Part shown: positions 7,786 to 17,120 of the stretch, piece after piece
Layout of the letters: every line of letters begins with the position of its first letter
Position numbering within the stretch: the stretch's first letter is position 1
Assembly: GCF_040529055.1 (NCBI RefSeq)
Contig: NZ_CP132342.1
Coordinates: 372,001-436,000 of the forward strand
Source of the DNA: Xanthomonas sontii
GTDB lineage: Bacteria > Pseudomonadota > Gammaproteobacteria > Xanthomonadales > Xanthomonadaceae
DNA: 64,000 nt
Direction of reading: 5' to 3'
The notes under the pieces: generated by a model
What the model saw: only the letters and a program-made list of their open reading frames with translations
Told to the model about the DNA's origin: nothing
Databases searched by the model: none
Program-made: the position numbers and the translations under genes

Positions 7786-8802
7786 ATGCGCCGTGCCCTT
7801 CCGCTGTTCCTGGCCTTGCTGTGCCTGGCGCTGCCTGCGCCGCGCGCGCAGGCCGACGACGCCTTCGCCCGGCTCGGGCGCGGGGTCAACATCCTCGGCT
7901 ACGACCCGCTGTGGAACGACCCGGCGAAGGCGCGCTTCCGCCCGCCGCTGTACCGCACGATCCGCGACGGCGGCTTCCGCACGGTGCGGGTCAACCTGCA
8001 GGCGTTCGCGCACATGGACGCGGACAATCGGCTCGACCCGACCTGGCTGAAGACGCTGGATACGGTGGTCGACCAGGCCACCGCCGCGGGCCTGAACGTG
8101 ATCCTGGACGAACACGACTTCCACCCCTGCGCGGCCGACGCGGCGGTGTGCCGGACCAGGCTGCTGGCGTTCTGGAGCCAGATCGCCCCGCGCTACCGCC
8201 ACGCGCCGCCGTCGGTGCTGTTCGAGATCCTCAACGAGCCCAACGGCCAGATGACCAGCGCGGTGTGGAACGACCTGCTGCACGATGCGCTGCAGATCAT
8301 CCGCCGCGACAATCCGACCCGCACGGTGGTGGTGGGCCCGGCCGGCAGCAATTCCTTCACCGCGCTCGACAGCCTGCGCCTGCCCGACGACGATGCGCAC
8401 CTGCTGGTCACCGTGCACTACTACAACCCGTTCCGCTTCACCCACCAGGGCGCGCCGTGGGCCCCGGCGGATATCCGCGACCACACCAGCGTGAGCTGGG
8501 GCAGCGCAGCCGACCGGACCAAGCTCTACGGCGAGTTCGACCGCATCGCGGCCTGGGCCAAGGCGCATCACCGGCAGGTACTGCTGGGCGAGTTCGGTGC
8601 CTACGAGCAGGCGCCGCCGGCCGATCGCCTGGCCTGGACGGTGGCGGTGGTCAACGCCGCCGAGAAACGCCATTTCGCCTGGGCGTATTGGGAGTTCGAG
8701 GGCAGCTTCGGCGCCTACGACATCGACCGCGGGCAATGGGTCGCGCCGCTGCACCATGCCTTGGTCGGGAGCGATAGCGCTTACGCCAAATCCGGCGGCT
8801 GA
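7786..8802 (+). CDS. Secreted glycoside hydrolase family 5 (cellulase-like)
   Basis: Exported endo-glycanase, probably acting on beta-1,4-glucan of plant cell walls. The 338-residue protein has a signal peptide (MRRALPLFLALLCLALPAPRAQA) and a single TIM-barrel domain. Catalytic acid/base E151 lies in ILNEPNG and nucleophile E269 in LLGEFGAY, the GH5 pair. C115 and C122 could form a disulfide. There is no carbohydrate-binding module. The start at 7786 gives a clean signal peptide; 7717 would put 23 extra residues before it. Clp, encoded 1 kb upstream, controls extracellular enzymes in Xanthomonas, so control by it is plausible but not shown. Confidence 0.9.
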   Translation: MRRALPLFLALLCLALPAPRAQADDAFARLGRGVNILGYDPLWNDPAKARFRPPLYRTIRDGGFRTVRVNLQAFAHMDADNRLDPTWLKTLDTVVDQATAAGLNVILDEHDFHPCAADAAVCRTRLLAFWSQIAPRYRHAPPSVLFEILNEPNGQMTSAVWNDLLHDALQIIRRDNPTRTVVVGPAGSNSFTALDSLRLPDDDAHLLVTVHYYNPFRFTHQGAPWAPADIRDHTSVSWGSAADRTKLYGEFDRIAAWAKAHHRQVLLGEFGAYEQAPPADRLAWTVAVVNAAEKRHFAWAYWEFEGSFGAYDIDRGQWVAPLHHALVGSDSAYAKSGG

Positions 8803-8852
8803 TGCCCCTCAGCGGGCGGACTCAGAGGCATGCGGACGACGTTGGCACTGCG

Positions 8853-8877
8853 CGTCACGGGCGCGGTGCCCGTGACG
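8853..8877. terminator. Hairpin between convergent genes
   Basis: The stem CGTCACGGGC / GCCCGTGACG with loop GCGGT lies between the ends of the GH5 gene and the HAD gene. It has no T run, so intrinsic termination is uncertain; it may instead protect the 3' ends. Confidence 0.45.
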
Positions 8878-8887
8878 GCAGACCCGC

Positions 8888-9622
8888 CTAGCGGCCGACG
8901 ACCTCGCCGGCGCGGTCGCGGCAGCCCCAGTTGAGGATCGGCGTGCCGGACGGCAGCAGCCGGCGGAACACCGCCACCGCGCCATGCTTGGGATTGACCA
9001 CCACCGGCGCGGCCGCAGCCTGCAACAGCGGCAGGTCTGCGGTGCTGTCGGAATAGGCCATGGCGATCTCGCCGTAGCCCAGTTCGCGCAGCATGCGCAT
9101 CTTTTCCTCGTTGTGGCAGTGGCGCGTGGCGGTGACCGCGCCCAGGCGCGGGCCGATCAGGCTGCCGACCACCGGCACGTCCTGGTGCGCGACGAAGCCG
9201 AGGATGGCGCGCGCCAGTTCCGGCGGCGCGCCGGTGGCGACCACCACGCGATCGCCGGCGGCGCGGTGCCGGGCGAACACCTCCAGCGCCTGCGGCAGCA
9301 GCCGCTGGCGGATCTGCGCCTGATGCTGCAGCACGTACTGGTCGATGATGCGGTTGAACTCGCGCGCGCGACGCAGGCCGAAGCTGGCGATCCAGACGTA
9401 GCCGGAAATGCCGGTACGGCGGGTCGGCAGCATCGCCACCAGCGGCCCCAGCAACGGGGTGGCCAGCACCGCGGCGGCCAGGCGCAGCGGATTGCGCTTG
9501 ATCAGCCAGGCGAACAGGTGGCTGCCGGAGTCGCCGTCGTACAGGGTGTGGTCGAAATCGAACACCACCAGCGGCGCATCGGCGCGCGGCAGCGGATACG
9601 GACTAGGGTCCTGCCCGCTCAT
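8888..9622 (-). CDS. HAD-IB family phosphatase
   Basis: Haloacid-dehalogenase phosphohydrolase of the SerB-like IB group, 244 residues. Motif I is [12 protein letters not shown] (nucleophile and acid/base aspartates), motif II VVATGAP, and motif III/IV region [14 protein letters not shown] hydrophobic cap segment ([20 protein letters not shown]) may sit at the membrane. Such proteins include phosphoserine and phospholipid phosphatases; the substrate is not readable. Its ATG overlaps the trpC stop (ATGA), so it is translationally coupled to the trp genes and is the last gene of that cluster. A role in tryptophan synthesis is not implied. Confidence 0.88.
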   Translation of the reverse strand: MSGQDPSPYPLPRADAPLVVFDFDHTLYDGDSGSHLFAWLIKRNPLRLAAAVLATPLLGPLVAMLPTRRTGISGYVWIASFGLRRAREFNRIIDQYVLQHQAQIRQRLLPQALEVFARHRAAGDRVVVATGAPPELARAILGFVAHQDVPVVGSLIGPRLGAVTATRHCHNEEKMRMLRELGYGEIAMAYSDSTADLPLLQAAAAPVVVNPKHGAVAVFRRLLPSGTPILNWGCRDRAGEVVGR

Positions 9623-10416
9623 GCCGCGAAGAACAGCTGGCGCAGCGCCTCGCCCGGCTCCTCGGCGCGCATGAACGCCTCGCCGACCAGGAACGCGTGC
9701 ACGCCGGCGCCGCGCATCAGCGCCACGTCGTCCGGGCCGAGGATGCCGCTTTCGGTGACCAGCAGGCGGTCGCGCGGCACCGCGTTCTGCATCGACAGGG
9801 TGGTCTGCAGCGACACCTCGAAGGTGCGCAGGTTGCGGTTGTTGATGCCGATCAGCGGCGCCGGCACCTGCAGCGCGCGTTCCAGTTCGTCGATGTCGTG
9901 CACTTCCACCAACACGTCCATGCCCAGCTGCAGGGCCAGCGACGACAGCTCGGCCAGTTGCAGGTCGTCCAGCGCGGCCACGATCAGCAGGATGCAGTCG
10001 GCGCCGAGCGTGCGCGCCTCGTACACCTGGTACGGATCGATGGTGAAGTCCTTGCGCAGCACTGGCAGGGTGCAGGCGTCGCGCGCCTGCTGCAGATAGC
10101 GGTCGTGGCCCTGGAAGAAATCCTCGTCGGTCAGCACCGACAAACAGGCCGCGCCGCCGAATTCGTAGCTGACCGCGATGTCGGCCGGGTGGAAGTCCGG
10201 GCGGATCACGCCCTTGGACGGGCTGGCCTTCTTGACCTCGGCGATCACCGCCGGGTCGCCGTTGGCGATGGCCGCCTGCAGCGCGCGGGCGAAGCCGCGG
10301 GTCGGCGGCATGGCCTCGGCGCGGGCGACCAGCTCGGCCAGCGGCACGCGCGCGCTGCGCTCGGCGATCTCGTCGGCCTTGCGCGCGAGGATGGTGCGGA
10401 GAATGTCGCTGCTCAT
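9619..10416 (-). CDS. trpC: Indole-3-glycerol phosphate synthase
   Basis: Closes the indole ring by converting carboxyphenylamino-deoxyribulose phosphate to indole-3-glycerol phosphate. The 265-residue TIM barrel carries [10 protein letters not shown] (catalytic Lys), [21 protein letters not shown] and ESGI, all in order. It is monofunctional, without a TrpF domain. ATG at 10416 gives the standard MSSDIL start. It lies downstream of trpD across a 159-bp gap that carries an inverted pair of GGGTCCC repeats, and overlaps the following HAD gene by four bases. Confidence 0.96.
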   Translation of the reverse strand: MSSDILRTILARKADEIAERSARVPLAELVARAEAMPPTRGFARALQAAIANGDPAVIAEVKKASPSKGVIRPDFHPADIAVSYEFGGAACLSVLTDEDFFQGHDRYLQQARDACTLPVLRKDFTIDPYQVYEARTLGADCILLIVAALDDLQLAELSSLALQLGMDVLVEVHDIDELERALQVPAPLIGINNRNLRTFEVSLQTTLSMQNAVPRDRLLVTESGILGPDDVALMRGAGVHAFLVGEAFMRAEEPGEALRQLFFAA

Positions 10417-10468
10417 GCGGAGGGAATCCTGGGGGATGGCCGGATTATCGGCGATGTGGGGTAAAGAA

Positions 10469-10608
10469 GGGATCGGGACCCGGGACCCGCAACAGCCTGG
10501 GCCGCCATGCAAGTAGTGCAACCGACGACATGCTCGAGTCGAGACGAGGGGCCGCAGATCGGCGACGCCCTGCGCTTAGCGGGTCCCGGGTCCCGGGTCC
10601 CGGGCCCC
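10469..10608. repeat. Inverted pair of (GGGTCCC)n arrays between trpD and trpC
   Basis: GGGACCCGGGACCCG at 10474-10489 faces CGGGTCCCGGGTCCC at 10580-10608, so the two arrays are inverted and enclose about 90 bp. RNA from either strand could form a long hairpin between trpD and trpC. The right array overlaps the 3' end of trpD and encodes its last residues (ARDPGPGTR). Confidence 0.75.
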
Positions 10609-11634
10609 GACCAGACCCTGCGTACACGCCACATACGCCTCCAGCTTCGCCCGCGCACGCCCATCGGCGATGGCCGCACGCGCCAGGGCGATGCCGGCAC
10701 CGATGTCCTCGGCCAGGCCGGCCACGTACAGCGCCGCGCCGGCGTTGAAGGCGACGATGTCCAGGGCCGGGCCGGGCACGTTGTCGAGCACCGCGCGCAG
10801 CATCGCCATCGATTCGGCGGCGTCGGCGACCTTGAGGTTGCGGCTGGCCGACATGGCGATGCCGAAGTCCTCCGGGTGCACTTCGTACTCGCGGACCTGG
10901 CCGTCGCGCAGTTCGCCCACCAGGGTGCCGGCGCCGAGCGAGAGTTCGTCCATGTCGTCGCGGCCCCACACCACCAGCGCGCGTTCGGCGCCCAGTTCCT
11001 GCAGCACGCGCGCCTGGATGCCGACCAGGTCGGGGTGGAACACGCCCATCAGGATGTTCGGCGCGCCGGCCGGGTTGGTCAGCGGGCCGAGGATGTTGAA
11101 GATGGTGCGCACGCCCATCTCGCGCCGCACCGGCGCCACCACCTTCATCGCCGGATGGTGCACGGGCGCGAACATGAAGCCGATGCCGGTGGCCGCCAGC
11201 GCCTGCGCCACCTGCTCGGGCTGCAGTTCGATCGCCGCGCCCAGCGCCTCCAGCGCGTCGGCGCTGCCGGACTTGGAGGAGACGCTGCGGTTGCCGTGCT
11301 TGGCGACCTTGGCCCCGGCCGCCGCGGCCACGAACATCGCGCAGGTGGAGATGTTGAAGGTGTGCGAGCCGTCGCCGCCGGTACCGACGATGTCGACCAT
11401 GTGGGTGCGGTCGACGACCGGCACGGTGCGCGAGAACTCGCGCATCACCACCGCCGCACCGGCGATCTCGCCGACCGTTTCCTTCTTGACCCGCAGCCCG
11501 GTGAGGATGGCCGCGGTCATCATCGGCGACACCTCCCCGCGCATGATCTGCCGCATCAGCCCGACCATCTCGTCGTGGAAGATCTCGCGGTGCTCGATGG
11601 TGCGTTGCAGGGCTTGTTGGGGGGTGATGGTCAT
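10576..11634 (-). CDS. trpD: Anthranilate phosphoribosyltransferase
   Basis: Transfers phosphoribose from PRPP to anthranilate. The 352 residues contain the glycine-rich PRPP loop [11 protein letters not shown], the anthranilate-contact segment [21 protein letters not shown], and [11 protein letters not shown]. Its ATG overlaps the stop of the DUF3304 frame upstream (ATGA), which suggests translational coupling when that frame is intact. The C-terminus is odd: the last nine or so residues (ARDPGPGTR) and the stop lie in a GGGTCCC repeat, an extension that a typical TrpD lacks. It is probably harmless because it follows the last core helix. Confidence 0.95.
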   Translation of the reverse strand: MTITPQQALQRTIEHREIFHDEMVGLMRQIMRGEVSPMMTAAILTGLRVKKETVGEIAGAAVVMREFSRTVPVVDRTHMVDIVGTGGDGSHTFNISTCAMFVAAAAGAKVAKHGNRSVSSKSGSADALEALGAAIELQPEQVAQALAATGIGFMFAPVHHPAMKVVAPVRREMGVRTIFNILGPLTNPAGAPNILMGVFHPDLVGIQARVLQELGAERALVVWGRDDMDELSLGAGTLVGELRDGQVREYEVHPEDFGIAMSASRNLKVADAAESMAMLRAVLDNVPGPALDIVAFNAGAALYVAGLAEDIGAGIALARAAIADGRARAKLEAYVACTQGLVGARDPGPGTR

Positions 11635-12147
11635 GGGAGAGGAGCTGCTCGTAGCTGGGGAAGAAGTAGATCTTTTCGGGTTTCCCAGGGGCGCTTATCT
11701 TCTTCGCTCATGGGGTAAAGAGGGTGTCCAATGCCATATTCCGAAATGACTACCTTGACTTTATGACCTGGATAAAAATGCACCTGAATATCCCCGCCTT
11801 GGCTTGGATATTGGGGTAGATCAACAATTGCTTCTTGCGGCGATGGGGGCTGCGGGCCATTTTGCGTAGTGTCATAGGCCCATTGGATCTTGACCTTCAT
11901 TCCCGGATGCCAATGCCTTGGAATGGACGCACAACATGACCCCCCCCCCCCCTTCCTCAGGCGAAAGGTTGGGTCCACTTGCGCCGTCGACTGTAAATCT
12001 CTCGATGCTCCAATCGCTCATGTGATTGTAGCCAGTCACAGATGCGGGCAAGCGATCATTGCCGCAACCACTTAATGAGATGCAGGCGACAAGCATGGAC
12101 AATGAGTTCCAGTACTGGATGCGTTTTTTTGTTTTTCTGTTTTGCAT
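11631..12147 (-). pseudogene. DUF3304-like lipoprotein, frame broken at a 13-G tract (possible phase-variable gene)
   Basis: Two overlapping frames make one DUF3304-type protein. The first (from ATG 12147) has a lipoprotein signal peptide with lipobox LSGC, then GYNHMSDWSIERFTVDGASG and SPEEGGGG. It then meets 13 consecutive G residues (C at 11940-11952 on the plus strand) and runs out of frame to a stop at 11872. The second frame continues with GGGGSCCASIPRHW and KVKIQWAYD and ends at 11631. With 12 G residues the two parts join exactly as a 171-residue protein. The break is therefore a phase-off state, a fixed mutation or a sequencing slip. It sits within the trp cluster, 9 bp after the flavin reductase gene. 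Function unknown. Confidence 0.8.
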
Positions 12148-12156
12148 GTGATGGGC

Positions 12157-12795
12157 TCAGCGCGCCTGCGTCGGCCGCGACATGCGCAGGCGCCCTTGCG
12201 CCAGCACCTCGAAGTAGTCGGCCGGGCCGCCGGCGCGCAGCAGGGTGGCGACCGCGGCCGGGTCGTAGATGCCGTCGTGCAGGGCGTGCCCGGCGATGTG
12301 CACGCCGACCACCTCGCCCAGCACCAGCCAGGTCTGGATCGGCTCGCCGCGTGCGCTCTGCAGCGGCAGCAACTGGCTGAGCCGGCATTCGAAGCTGACC
12401 GGGCTGGCGGCCACCCGCGGCGCGCCGATCAGGCGCGACGGCGCGGCGGTCAGGCCGGCCAGCGCGAACTCGTCCACCTCCGGCGCCACCGCGGCGGAAC
12501 TGGCGTTCATCGCCTCGGCCAGCGGCCGCGTGGCCAGGTTCCAGGTGAACTCGCCCGTGGCCTCGATGTTACGCACGCTGTCCTTCCAGCCGATGCTGGC
12601 GAAGCCGACGATCGGCGGCACGTAGTTGAAGGCGTTGAAGAAACTGTAGGGCGCCAGGTTGGCGACGCCGTCGGCGCCGCGCGAACCGATCCAGCCGATC
12701 GGCCGCGGCCCGACGATGGCGTTGAACGGGTCGTGCGGCAAGCCGTGGCCGTTGGCCGGCTCGTAGAAGTGGAAGGCGTCGGTGCGCTCGTGCAT
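12157..12795 (-). CDS. Flavin reductase-like (FMN-binding split barrel) protein
   Basis: A 212-residue protein of the flavin reductase/DIM6 family, which binds FMN and often reduces flavins with NAD(P)H or acts with an oxygenase. Family signs are NAIVGPRPIGWIGSRGADG, NLAPYSFFNAFNYVPP, FASIGWKDSVRN and the acidic segment before FECRL. The N-terminus has no signal peptide, so it is cytoplasmic. It lies 49 bp after trpG within the trp cluster. A similar protein next to trp genes occurs in related bacteria, but no link with tryptophan is established. Confidence 0.88.
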   Translation of the reverse strand: MHERTDAFHFYEPANGHGLPHDPFNAIVGPRPIGWIGSRGADGVANLAPYSFFNAFNYVPPIVGFASIGWKDSVRNIEATGEFTWNLATRPLAEAMNASSAAVAPEVDEFALAGLTAAPSRLIGAPRVAASPVSFECRLSQLLPLQSARGEPIQTWLVLGEVVGVHIAGHALHDGIYDPAAVATLLRAGGPADYFEVLAQGRLRMSRPTQAR

Positions 12796-12844
12796 CGGCA
12801 GGGTCCGGCAGTGACGGGAAGCGGGCGACGCCCGCGCGGCGCGC

Positions 12845-13423
12845 TCAGCGCTCCAGGAAGTTCTTCAGCAAGGCGTGGCCATGCTCGGTGAGGATGGACT
12901 CGGGATGGAACTGCACGCCCTCGACCGGGAACTGGCGATGGCGCAGGCCCATGATCTCCTCCACGGTGCCGTCGTCGTGTTCGGTCCAGGCCGTCACTTC
13001 CAGGCAGTCGGGCAGCGTGGTCTTCTCCACCACCAGCGAGTGGTAGCGGGTGGCCTCGTAGCGGTCCGGCAGGCCGGCGAACACGCCGCGGCCCTGGTGG
13101 CGGATGCGCGAGGTCTTGCCGTGCATGATGGTGCCGGCACGCACCACCTGCCCACCGTAGACCTGGCCGATGCTCTGGTGGCCCAGGCACACGCCCAGGA
13201 TCGGGATGCGCTGGCCCAGTCGCTCGATCAGTTGCAGCGACACGCCCGCCTCGTTCGGCGTGCACGGCCCCGGCGAGATGACGATGCGCTCGGGCGCCAG
13301 GCGCTCGATCTCGTCCACGCTGAGCGCATCGTTGCGCACTACCTTGACCTCGGCGCCGAGCGCCTGCAGGTACTGCACGAGGTTGTAGGTAAAGCTGTCG
13401 TAGTTATCCAGCATCAGCAGCAT
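12845..13423 (-). CDS. trpG: Anthranilate synthase component II (glutamine amidotransferase)
   Basis: Supplies ammonia from glutamine to TrpE for anthranilate formation. It is a 192-residue class I amidotransferase with the nucleophile Cys in [11 protein letters not shown], the His-Glu pair in [14 protein letters not shown], and the oxyanion segment ISPGPCTP. It begins [14 protein letters not shown], as expected. It is separated from trpE by two unrelated genes on the same strand. In some bacteria the same subunit also serves PabB; no pabB is seen here. Confidence 0.96.
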   Translation of the reverse strand: MLLMLDNYDSFTYNLVQYLQALGAEVKVVRNDALSVDEIERLAPERIVISPGPCTPNEAGVSLQLIERLGQRIPILGVCLGHQSIGQVYGGQVVRAGTIMHGKTSRIRHQGRGVFAGLPDRYEATRYHSLVVEKTTLPDCLEVTAWTEHDDGTVEEIMGLRHRQFPVEGVQFHPESILTEHGHALLKNFLER

Positions 13424-13433
13424 GGCGAAGGAC

Positions 13434-14207
13434 TCATTGCGCGATCAGGAAGACCGCATAGACGTTTTCGGAGAGGGTGAGGGTGCCGGCTTCGAGTGAG
13501 TCGACGATCGCGCCAACGTCGCTGGCTGGCGCCGGCGGCTCTGGAGAGGACACAAAGCCGGCGCGGACGTTGCGCGCGGCTGGCCAGGTGCCGGCCTGGA
13601 TGCCATAGGAAAAGCTAGGCGCGACATCGGAGATGGTGTAAAGCCCCTGGATACGAACGCCATAGGCCTTGGCAAGCCCCTCTGCCGAAACACGGGTCTG
13701 CTCGGCGGCTTCCCGCTTGAGCTGCATACGTATCTCGTCCTCCTTGCTGTACGAAGTCTGGATTCCAGACAATTCGACCTCACGGCTGGTCTTGAATCCG
13801 CTTAGGAACTGGCGCGCATCGTCGAGCGACCGGAACGTGGCACCAATGCTGCGCTTGACCTCGGTACCCTCGAACTCCTGAGTTCCCCCTTGCGGCGAGA
13901 AGCGATACGAGGGTTGGATCTGCAAAGAGGAGGCCATGATGCTGTCCTGCAAGGCACGATTCCTTTTGAGTGCTGAAAGAATCTGCTCCGCCGATGCCTG
14001 GATTCGCTTGCGAGCAAGGTCGGGCTGCATATCCACGGCGCGCAGGTTGATGCGTAGCGAGAACCTGTCCGGCACCACCTCGCGCTGCGCCTCCCCCTTC
14101 ACCAACAGATGCGGCTGCGACGGCAGGCTATTGACCTGCGCGCTGGCGACGGCCGGCAAGGCCAGCACCGCGGCAACGACCCAGGCAACGAGCGTACGAA
14201 TGTTCAT
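13434..14207 (-). CDS. Periplasmic SIMPL-domain (DUF541) protein
   Basis: Exported 257-residue protein with a signal peptide (residues 1-23, ending AVASA) and one SIMPL/DUF541 domain. Typical features are [23 protein letters not shown] at the start, [20 protein letters not shown] in the middle and [13 protein letters not shown] at the end. The family (YggE, BP26) is linked to oxidative stress and outer-surface structures, with no known enzyme activity. A good Shine-Dalgarno (AGGAGAGGAAG) precedes the ATG. It lies 21 bp after the aldolase-like gene and 10 bp before trpG, in the same probable transcript. Confidence 0.9.
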   Translation of the reverse strand: MNIRTLVAWVVAAVLALPAVASAQVNSLPSQPHLLVKGEAQREVVPDRFSLRINLRAVDMQPDLARKRIQASAEQILSALKRNRALQDSIMASSLQIQPSYRFSPQGGTQEFEGTEVKRSIGATFRSLDDARQFLSGFKTSREVELSGIQTSYSKEDEIRMQLKREAAEQTRVSAEGLAKAYGVRIQGLYTISDVAPSFSYGIQAGTWPAARNVRAGFVSSPEPPAPASDVGAIVDSLEAGTLTLSENVYAVFLIAQ

Positions 14208-14228
14208 CTTCCTCTCCTTGGCGGAATG

Positions 14229-15302
14229 TCAGCCGGCCGCACGCGGCGTGCCGGAGTGGATCAGCGTGGCGAAATCCGCGATCAACGTGTCGACCGCATC
14301 GGCCTGCGTCGCCCACGACGTCACGAAGCGGATCACCCAGCGGCCGTCGCCCAGCACCTGCCAGCGCTCGAAGTCGTAGCGCTGTGCCAGCGTCTCGACC
14401 GCGGCGGCAGGCAGGATCACGAACAGCTGGTTGGTCGGCGAATCCGAGGCGAACTCCGCGCCGGCCGCGGCCAGTCCCTCGCGCAGCCGCGCGGCCATGC
14501 GGTTGGCGTGCACGGCCAGTTCGTAGAACAGCCCGTCCTCGAACAGCGCGGCGAACTGCGTGCCCAGCACCATGCCCTTGGCCAGCAGCGCGCCGCGCTG
14601 CTTGAGCAGGTAGCGGAAATCCGCTTTCAACCCGTGGTTGAGGATCACCAGCGCCTCGCCGAGCAGCGCGCCATTCTTGGTGCCGCCGATGTAGAACGCG
14701 TCGGTCAGCGCGGCGACGTCGGCCATGCGCAGGTCGTTGCCCGCGGCGGTGAGCGCGCTGCCGATGCGCGCGCCGTCCAGGAACAGCAGCAGGCCTTGCG
14801 CGTCGCAGAACGCGCGCAAGGCCTGCAGTTCGTGTTTGCGGTAAATCGTGCCGACCTCGGTGGTGTTGGACACGTAGACCAGCCGCGGCTGCACCATGTG
14901 CTCGTTGCCGTGCTCGGCCAGCAACGGCGCGATCCGCTCCGGCGTGAGCCGGCCGTCGGCCGCGTCCACGGTGAGCACCTTGTGGCCGGTGGCCTCGATC
15001 GCGCCGGTCTCGTGGGTGGCGATGTGGCCGCAGGCCGCGGCGATCACCGCCTGGTGCGGGCGCAGGAATGCGGCGATGGCGGTGAGGTTGGTCTGGGTGC
15101 CGCCGACCAGCAGGTGCACGTCGGCGTCGGCGCAGCCGATCTCGGCGCGGATCAGCTGCGCGGCGCGCGCGCTGTGCCGGTCCAGGCCATAGCCGGCGTT
15201 CTGCTCGACACTGGCGGCGGCCAGCGCGGCGAGCAGGCGCGGATGCGCGCCTTCGCTGTAGTCGTTGCGGAAGCCGATCCGCGGCGATGCGGCGGCGTTC
15301 AC
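14229..15302 (-). CDS. Low-specificity threonine aldolase-like PLP enzyme
   Basis: Fold-type I PLP enzyme of the beta-eliminating lyase/threonine aldolase family, likely cleaving L-threonine or allo-threonine (or another beta-hydroxy amino acid) to glycine and an aldehyde. The 357 residues show FRNDYSEGAHP at the start, LLVGGTQTNLTAI, the PLP aspartate in FLDGARIGSAL, and the Schiff-base lysine in YIGGTKNGALLGEA. I chose GTG 15302, whose GTGA overlaps the trpE stop, giving tight coupling to trpE. An upstream ATG at 15368 lies inside trpE. The aldolase name is by family; the substrate is not proven. Confidence 0.88.
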   Translation of the reverse strand: MNAAASPRIGFRNDYSEGAHPRLLAALAAASVEQNAGYGLDRHSARAAQLIRAEIGCADADVHLLVGGTQTNLTAIAAFLRPHQAVIAAACGHIATHETGAIEATGHKVLTVDAADGRLTPERIAPLLAEHGNEHMVQPRLVYVSNTTEVGTIYRKHELQALRAFCDAQGLLLFLDGARIGSALTAAGNDLRMADVAALTDAFYIGGTKNGALLGEALVILNHGLKADFRYLLKQRGALLAKGMVLGTQFAALFEDGLFYELAVHANRMAARLREGLAAAGAEFASDSPTNQLFVILPAAAVETLAQRYDFERWQVLGDGRWVIRFVTSWATQADAVDTLIADFATLIHSGTPRAAG

Positions 15303-16774
15303 AGCCCCTTCGCCGCTTCGGCGACCGCACGGAACAGCGCGCGACCCTTGTTCATCGTCTCGTCCCATTCGGTCTGCGGGTCGGAGTCGTAGACGATGCC
15401 GGCGCCGGCCTGCACGTGCAGGCGGCCGTGCTTGATCACCGCGGTGCGGATGGCGATGGCGGTATCGGCGTCGCCGTGCCAGCCGAGGTAGCCGATGCTG
15501 CCGGCGTAGACGTTGCGCTTGATCGGCTCCAGCTCGCGGATGACTTCCAGCGCGCGGATCTTCGGCGCGCCGCTGACGGTGCCGGCAGGGAAAGTGGCGC
15601 GCAGCACGTCGGCGTAGCTGAGGCCGGGCAGCAGGGTGCCGGTGACTTCGCTGACGATGTGCATGACGTGGCTGTAGCGCTCGATCACGAAGCGTTCGCC
15701 GACCGCGACGCTGCCGGCCTGCGAGACCCGGCCGGCATCGTTGCGGCCCAGGTCGATCAGCATCAGGTGCTCGGCGCGCTCCTTCGGATCGGCCAGCAGT
15801 TCCGCCTCCAGCGCCTGGTCCTCTTCCGGGGTCTTGCCGCGCGGGCGGGTGCCGGCGATCGGGCGCACGGTGACCTGGCCGTTTTCCAGCCGCACCAGGA
15901 TCTCCGGCGAGGAGCCGACCACCTGGGTGTCGCCGACGTCGAGGAAATACATGTACGGCGACGGATTCAGCGCGCGCAGCGCGCGGTACACGTCCACCGG
16001 GCGCGCGGTGAACGGCACGCTCAGGCGCTGGCTCAGCACCACCTGGAAGATGTCGCCGGCGCGGATGTAGTCCTTGGATTTCTCCACCGCGGCGATGAAG
16101 CCCTCGCGGGTGAAGCCGGAGACGAAGTCGCTCTCGTCCAGCACGTCGCGCGCCAACGGCGCGGGGTAGCCGGCGCCGGGCTGGCGCAACGTCGTGGTGA
16201 GCGTATCCAGGCGTGCCTGCGCGCGCTCCCAGGCGTCGGCTTCGGCCGGGTCGGCATGCACGATCAGGTACAGGCGGCCCTTGAGGTTGTCGAAGACCGC
16301 CACTTCCTCGGACAGCATCAGCAGGATGTCAGGCGTGTCCAGCTCGTCGCGGGCGACGGCGCCGGCCAGGCGCGGCTCGATATAACCGATGCATTCGAAG
16401 CCGAACCAGCCGACCAGGCCGCCGGTGAAGCCGGGCACGCCCGCCAGCTTGGGCACCACATGCTGTGCGCGCAGCGCTTCGACCTCGGCAAAGGGATCGG
16501 CCACCTCGCGGCGCTCGATCAGCTCGCCATGGTCGCGCACCTCCAGGGTGTGCCCGCGGAAGGTGTACACGCGACGCACCGGCAGGCCGATGATCGAGTA
16601 GCGCCCGAAGCGTTCGCCGCCTTCGACCGATTCGAACAGGTAGGTATGCGGGGCGTCGGCGAGCTTGAGATAGACCGACAGCGGCGTGTCCAGGTCGGAC
16701 AGCACTTCGCGGACGACGGGGATGCGGGTGTGACCTTCAGCGGCGTAGCGCTGGAACTGCTCGCGGGTAATCAA
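15299..16774 (-). CDS. trpE: Anthranilate synthase component I
   Basis: Converts chorismate and ammonia to anthranilate, first step of the tryptophan branch. It has 491 residues. The N-terminal feedback region holds LESVEGG-like FESVEGGERFGRYS, and the C-terminal chorismate fold holds SPEILVR, PIAGTRPRG, DLGRNDAGRV, FPAGTVSGAPK and VQAGAGIVYDSDP. I chose TTG at 16774 because AAGGAAAG lies about 8 bases upstream and the product then begins ITREQFQRYA as in relatives; the ATG at 16840 adds 22 unmatched residues. It is the first gene of the mixed trp cluster. No leader peptide or attenuator is evident upstream. Confidence 0.95.
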   Translation of the reverse strand: MITREQFQRYAAEGHTRIPVVREVLSDLDTPLSVYLKLADAPHTYLFESVEGGERFGRYSIIGLPVRRVYTFRGHTLEVRDHGELIERREVADPFAEVEALRAQHVVPKLAGVPGFTGGLVGWFGFECIGYIEPRLAGAVARDELDTPDILLMLSEEVAVFDNLKGRLYLIVHADPAEADAWERAQARLDTLTTTLRQPGAGYPAPLARDVLDESDFVSGFTREGFIAAVEKSKDYIRAGDIFQVVLSQRLSVPFTARPVDVYRALRALNPSPYMYFLDVGDTQVVGSSPEILVRLENGQVTVRPIAGTRPRGKTPEEDQALEAELLADPKERAEHLMLIDLGRNDAGRVSQAGSVAVGERFVIERYSHVMHIVSEVTGTLLPGLSYADVLRATFPAGTVSGAPKIRALEVIRELEPIKRNVYAGSIGYLGWHGDADTAIAIRTAVIKHGRLHVQAGAGIVYDSDPQTEWDETMNKGRALFRAVAEAAKGL

Positions 16775-16974
16775 GACGGCTTTCCTTCCGGGACTCGGTG
16801 ACAGGGCGGACGACGGCTGCAGGCCACCATCGCCACGCACGGCGAGCGGAAGTGAAGGAACGCGGGGTCGTCAGACTGGACACGGCGGCTACTTTACCGC
16901 AACTGCGGCGACTGGCAACGGTTGCAGACGCGACCGATCGAGTGCGGTGCGGAGGTGGTCGGCGAGGGCGTCGC

Positions 16975-16998
16975 GTCGGGACTGAAGTCCCTCCCGCA
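16975..16998. repeat. GGGACTGAAGTCCC palindrome, copy 1
   Basis: REP-like palindrome GGGACTGAAGTCCC followed by TCCCGCA. Copies of the same class lie at 17121-17144, 58529-58552 and 58675-58698. Confidence 0.75.
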
Positions 16999-17120
16999 GG
17001 AGGCGGCGCATGACTTCGGGCGCGCTGTTCGGCGCGCATCGCACCCATCCGTGATCCGTCGTGTTCGTCCTGCCACGGCGCGACCGAGCGCGGTGTTGCG
17101 GAGATCGGTAAGGACAGCGC

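Noticed and set aside
11872..12147. Two independent small genes at the DUF3304 site
   Set aside because: The frames complete each other's DUF3304 pattern exactly at a 13-G tract, so one split gene is the simpler reading.
16775..16900. trp leader peptide and attenuator before trpE
   Set aside because: No short frame with tandem Trp codons and no terminator/antiterminator pair was found.
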